A stretch of 64,000 nt of DNA. Source: Cardiocondyla obscurior. Taxonomy: Eukaryota > Arthropoda > Insecta > Hymenoptera > Formicidae. Below, one piece after another: positions 62,621 through 64,000 of this stretch (positions are counted from its first letter, which is position 1; each line of letters starts with the position of its first letter). The notes below the pieces were generated by a model. The model was given only the letters and a program-made list of their open reading frames with translations, searched no databases and was not told where the DNA came from. A program made the position numbers and the translations under genes. The DNA lies in assembly GCF_019399895.1 (NCBI RefSeq), contig NC_091882.1, positions 4,402,001 to 4,466,000 of the forward strand, given 5' to 3'.

Positions 62621-62801
62621 TACAGAGAAATGAACAAACTAAAAATAAAAGGAAAAGAATTAAAAATATATGTATGAAATGATAGCCTAAAAAGAAAATA
62701 AAAAATGTAAGTTCTTAGAACTAAGTATGGAACTACGAAAAAAAGAGAAATCCTTATTCTATGCAAATGTTGTGAATTAAAGCCCCAACATTTGTCTAAA
62801 T

Positions 62802-62808
62802 CGGGGGG
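62802..62808 (+). other. Polypurine tract of the errantivirus
   Basis: A run of six G (tcgggggg) directly precedes TGTTACG of the LTR, the usual plus-strand priming site. Confidence 0.65.
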
Positions 62809-64000
62809 TGTTACGTCTCCGATTTCGCGTCTCTTTTTTTCGACGTATATTAAAATTTTAGTTAAGGGGAAGGTAGACCGTGGTCCATTGTAACATAAAA
62901 AAAAGGAACTTCAGAACCTTTCAGAAGAAAATTCAACAGACGTCAACATATTCCGGGACAATTTGTTGCGTGAAAGCATAAAAAACATGCAACAAATTGC
63001 AAACGGGCGCCAACGAACGTCAGACAAAGAATTTGTCTAGACATAACACAAAAAATCAAAATTTAAGAGCTCATAAATATTTCAACTTTGATAACCTGTC
63101 TGTCACAGGAAAAGGAAAAATAACTTTTTTCTTAAAAATGTAATTGCGAACAGATCCTGAGCTTTAGAAAAACCAAGGGCGCGAGAGGCCCGAAATTACC
63201 GGAGTATGTGGCGCAGGCAAAGGCAATAAAGCCAGGTAACCATATGTCGTATGGAAAGTAAAAGTACCCTACCATCTCTCGATGGAAATGATAGAAAAAT
63301 TCTGGAAGGCTCGGAAGGGGTAACTCGTTGAAGCGGGGGTGCCTCGTAGGCATATTACTTCCTTAAAACCAATGGATTTCGGGAACTCCTCACCAAAATT
63401 TAGAAACTAAGGGCGAAAACTTAAAAGTTTAAGAAATAGAGAAGGGATGAAGTGCGAATGCCCAATAATTTTGAGATAGGAAAAGTGGAGGAATAAGCTC
63501 TGCAAATGAGAGATTAGAATTTCAGAAAAATGAAAATTCGGGAAGAGTCCTCCCCTTTTCCGAGCTTATAAAATCTTGTGCTCAGGCTGAGCACGCTCTC
63601 TTGCATCTCAGCTACAAACCGAATTAGTTTGCTTAAAACCTAACGTGAGTGTTTTGAGTGTGCAAGTCGATCCAGAAGCTATCGAAGAAGCCGATTGAAG
63701 ATCTCCTACAAAGTAAGTTCCAACGTTTTAATATGTATCCCTGCGAAAACACGATTCCACTAAATATATTTCTCAATTAATTGTTTCCAAAGTGTTATCT
63801 AAGAGAGAAAGAAATGTCCGAGTCGAGGTTCCGCGGTTTTGATTCTGTTCTGATTGTTCCCGTGATCCGTTAAATGTGTGAGAATACCTGCTTCCGAACA
63901 TCGGTCGGGACATGCTGTCGAATAACTAGCGATTTTCTGTGGTTAACGCCGCGAAATATTGCTGGAACTTTGGCGACTGTCCACGGCTAAAGAATCGGCA
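62809..64000 (+). repeat. 3' LTR of the errantivirus, running off the window
   Basis: Begins TGTTACGTCTCCG after the polypurine tract. A TATA box (cttataaaatc, 63565-63574) is followed by a donor-like acaaagtaagttcc near 63708. The stretch 63070-64000 matches the minus-strand LTR at 28560-27600. The proline-rich frame present in that copy would lie beyond the window edge here. Confidence 0.8.
63565..63574 (+). promoter_or_regulatory. TATA box of the errantivirus 3' LTR
   Basis: gagcttataaaatcttgtgctcagg, conserved in the minus-strand copy at 28063-28074. Confidence 0.65.

Noticed and set aside
62539..62766. 75-codon frame rich in Tyr and Ile
   Set aside because: Encoded by the (TA)n microsatellite and AT-rich flank.

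Overview
This window looks like insect nuclear DNA, most probably from an ant or another hymenopteran (that rank is an inference from the mix of elements). The only confidently recognised host gene is a minus-strand TRP channel of the TRPgamma type. Five of its exons are visible between 43,238 and 58,261. Nearly everything else is endogenous-virus or transposon DNA, nested several layers deep. I saw no rRNA or tRNA genes and no CRISPR array.

Region 1 to about 14.4 kb is an integrated virus of the Polinton/adintovirus type. The capsid and maturation genes lie on the minus strand: an unknown 171-aa protein, major capsid, penton-like minor capsid, adenovirus-type protease, phospholipase-A2/core-like protein and a 92-aa protein. 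The packaging ATPase, a 407-aa unknown protein, a fibre-like coiled-coil protein and a retrovirus-type integrase with a chromodomain-like tail are on the plus strand. A protein-primed family-B DNA polymerase then runs on the minus strand. A right-hand accessory segment holds 244-bp promoter-like repeats, a short Cys-rich gene and a two-exon orphan gene. Integrase, polymerase and the Cys-rich gene have frameshifts, several of them at short A-runs, so this is a decaying copy. Even so, the capsid genes, protease, PLA2 and ATPase are still open.

Region 15 to 42.5 kb is a stack of retroelements. It holds a Ty3/Gypsy element (15.4-21.5 kb), long LTR-like units that carry their own promoter, an intron and a proline-rich reading frame (16.4-17.5, 21.6-23.1, 24.75-26.87 and 26.87-28.58 kb), a hAT transposase remnant, a BEL/Pao element with a solo LTR in its gag (28.6-34.2 kb), a DIRS element with tyrosine recombinase (34.5-38.5 kb), a second Gypsy gag with its 5' LTR (38.8-41.0 kb), and the 3' end of an R1-like LINE (41.4-42.5 kb).

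Region 43 to 58.3 kb is trpgamma. Its roughly 13.5-kb intron contains a foldback element split by a complete LINE with a 15-bp target duplication. It also holds an apparently intact two-gene unit on the minus strand: a seven-exon gene with a SAM domain followed by an 809-aa C2H2/transposase-like protein. Duplicated inverted-repeat blocks and a second, nearly perfect 1.19-kb palindrome fill the rest. One trpgamma exon has an in-frame TAG directly after the TRP box, at a position expected to be tryptophan.

Region 58.4 to 64 kb is a decayed errantivirus (insect endogenous retrovirus). It has an RT fragment joined to the integrase tail, an antisense Cys/Pro-rich spliced-looking gene, an env remnant, a Tc1-like element with 360-bp inverted repeats, and then a polypurine tract and a long 3' LTR that runs off the window. 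That LTR is the same family as the minus-strand one at 26.9-28.6 kb, so the LTR-embedded proline-rich genes belong at least partly to errantivirus-like elements.
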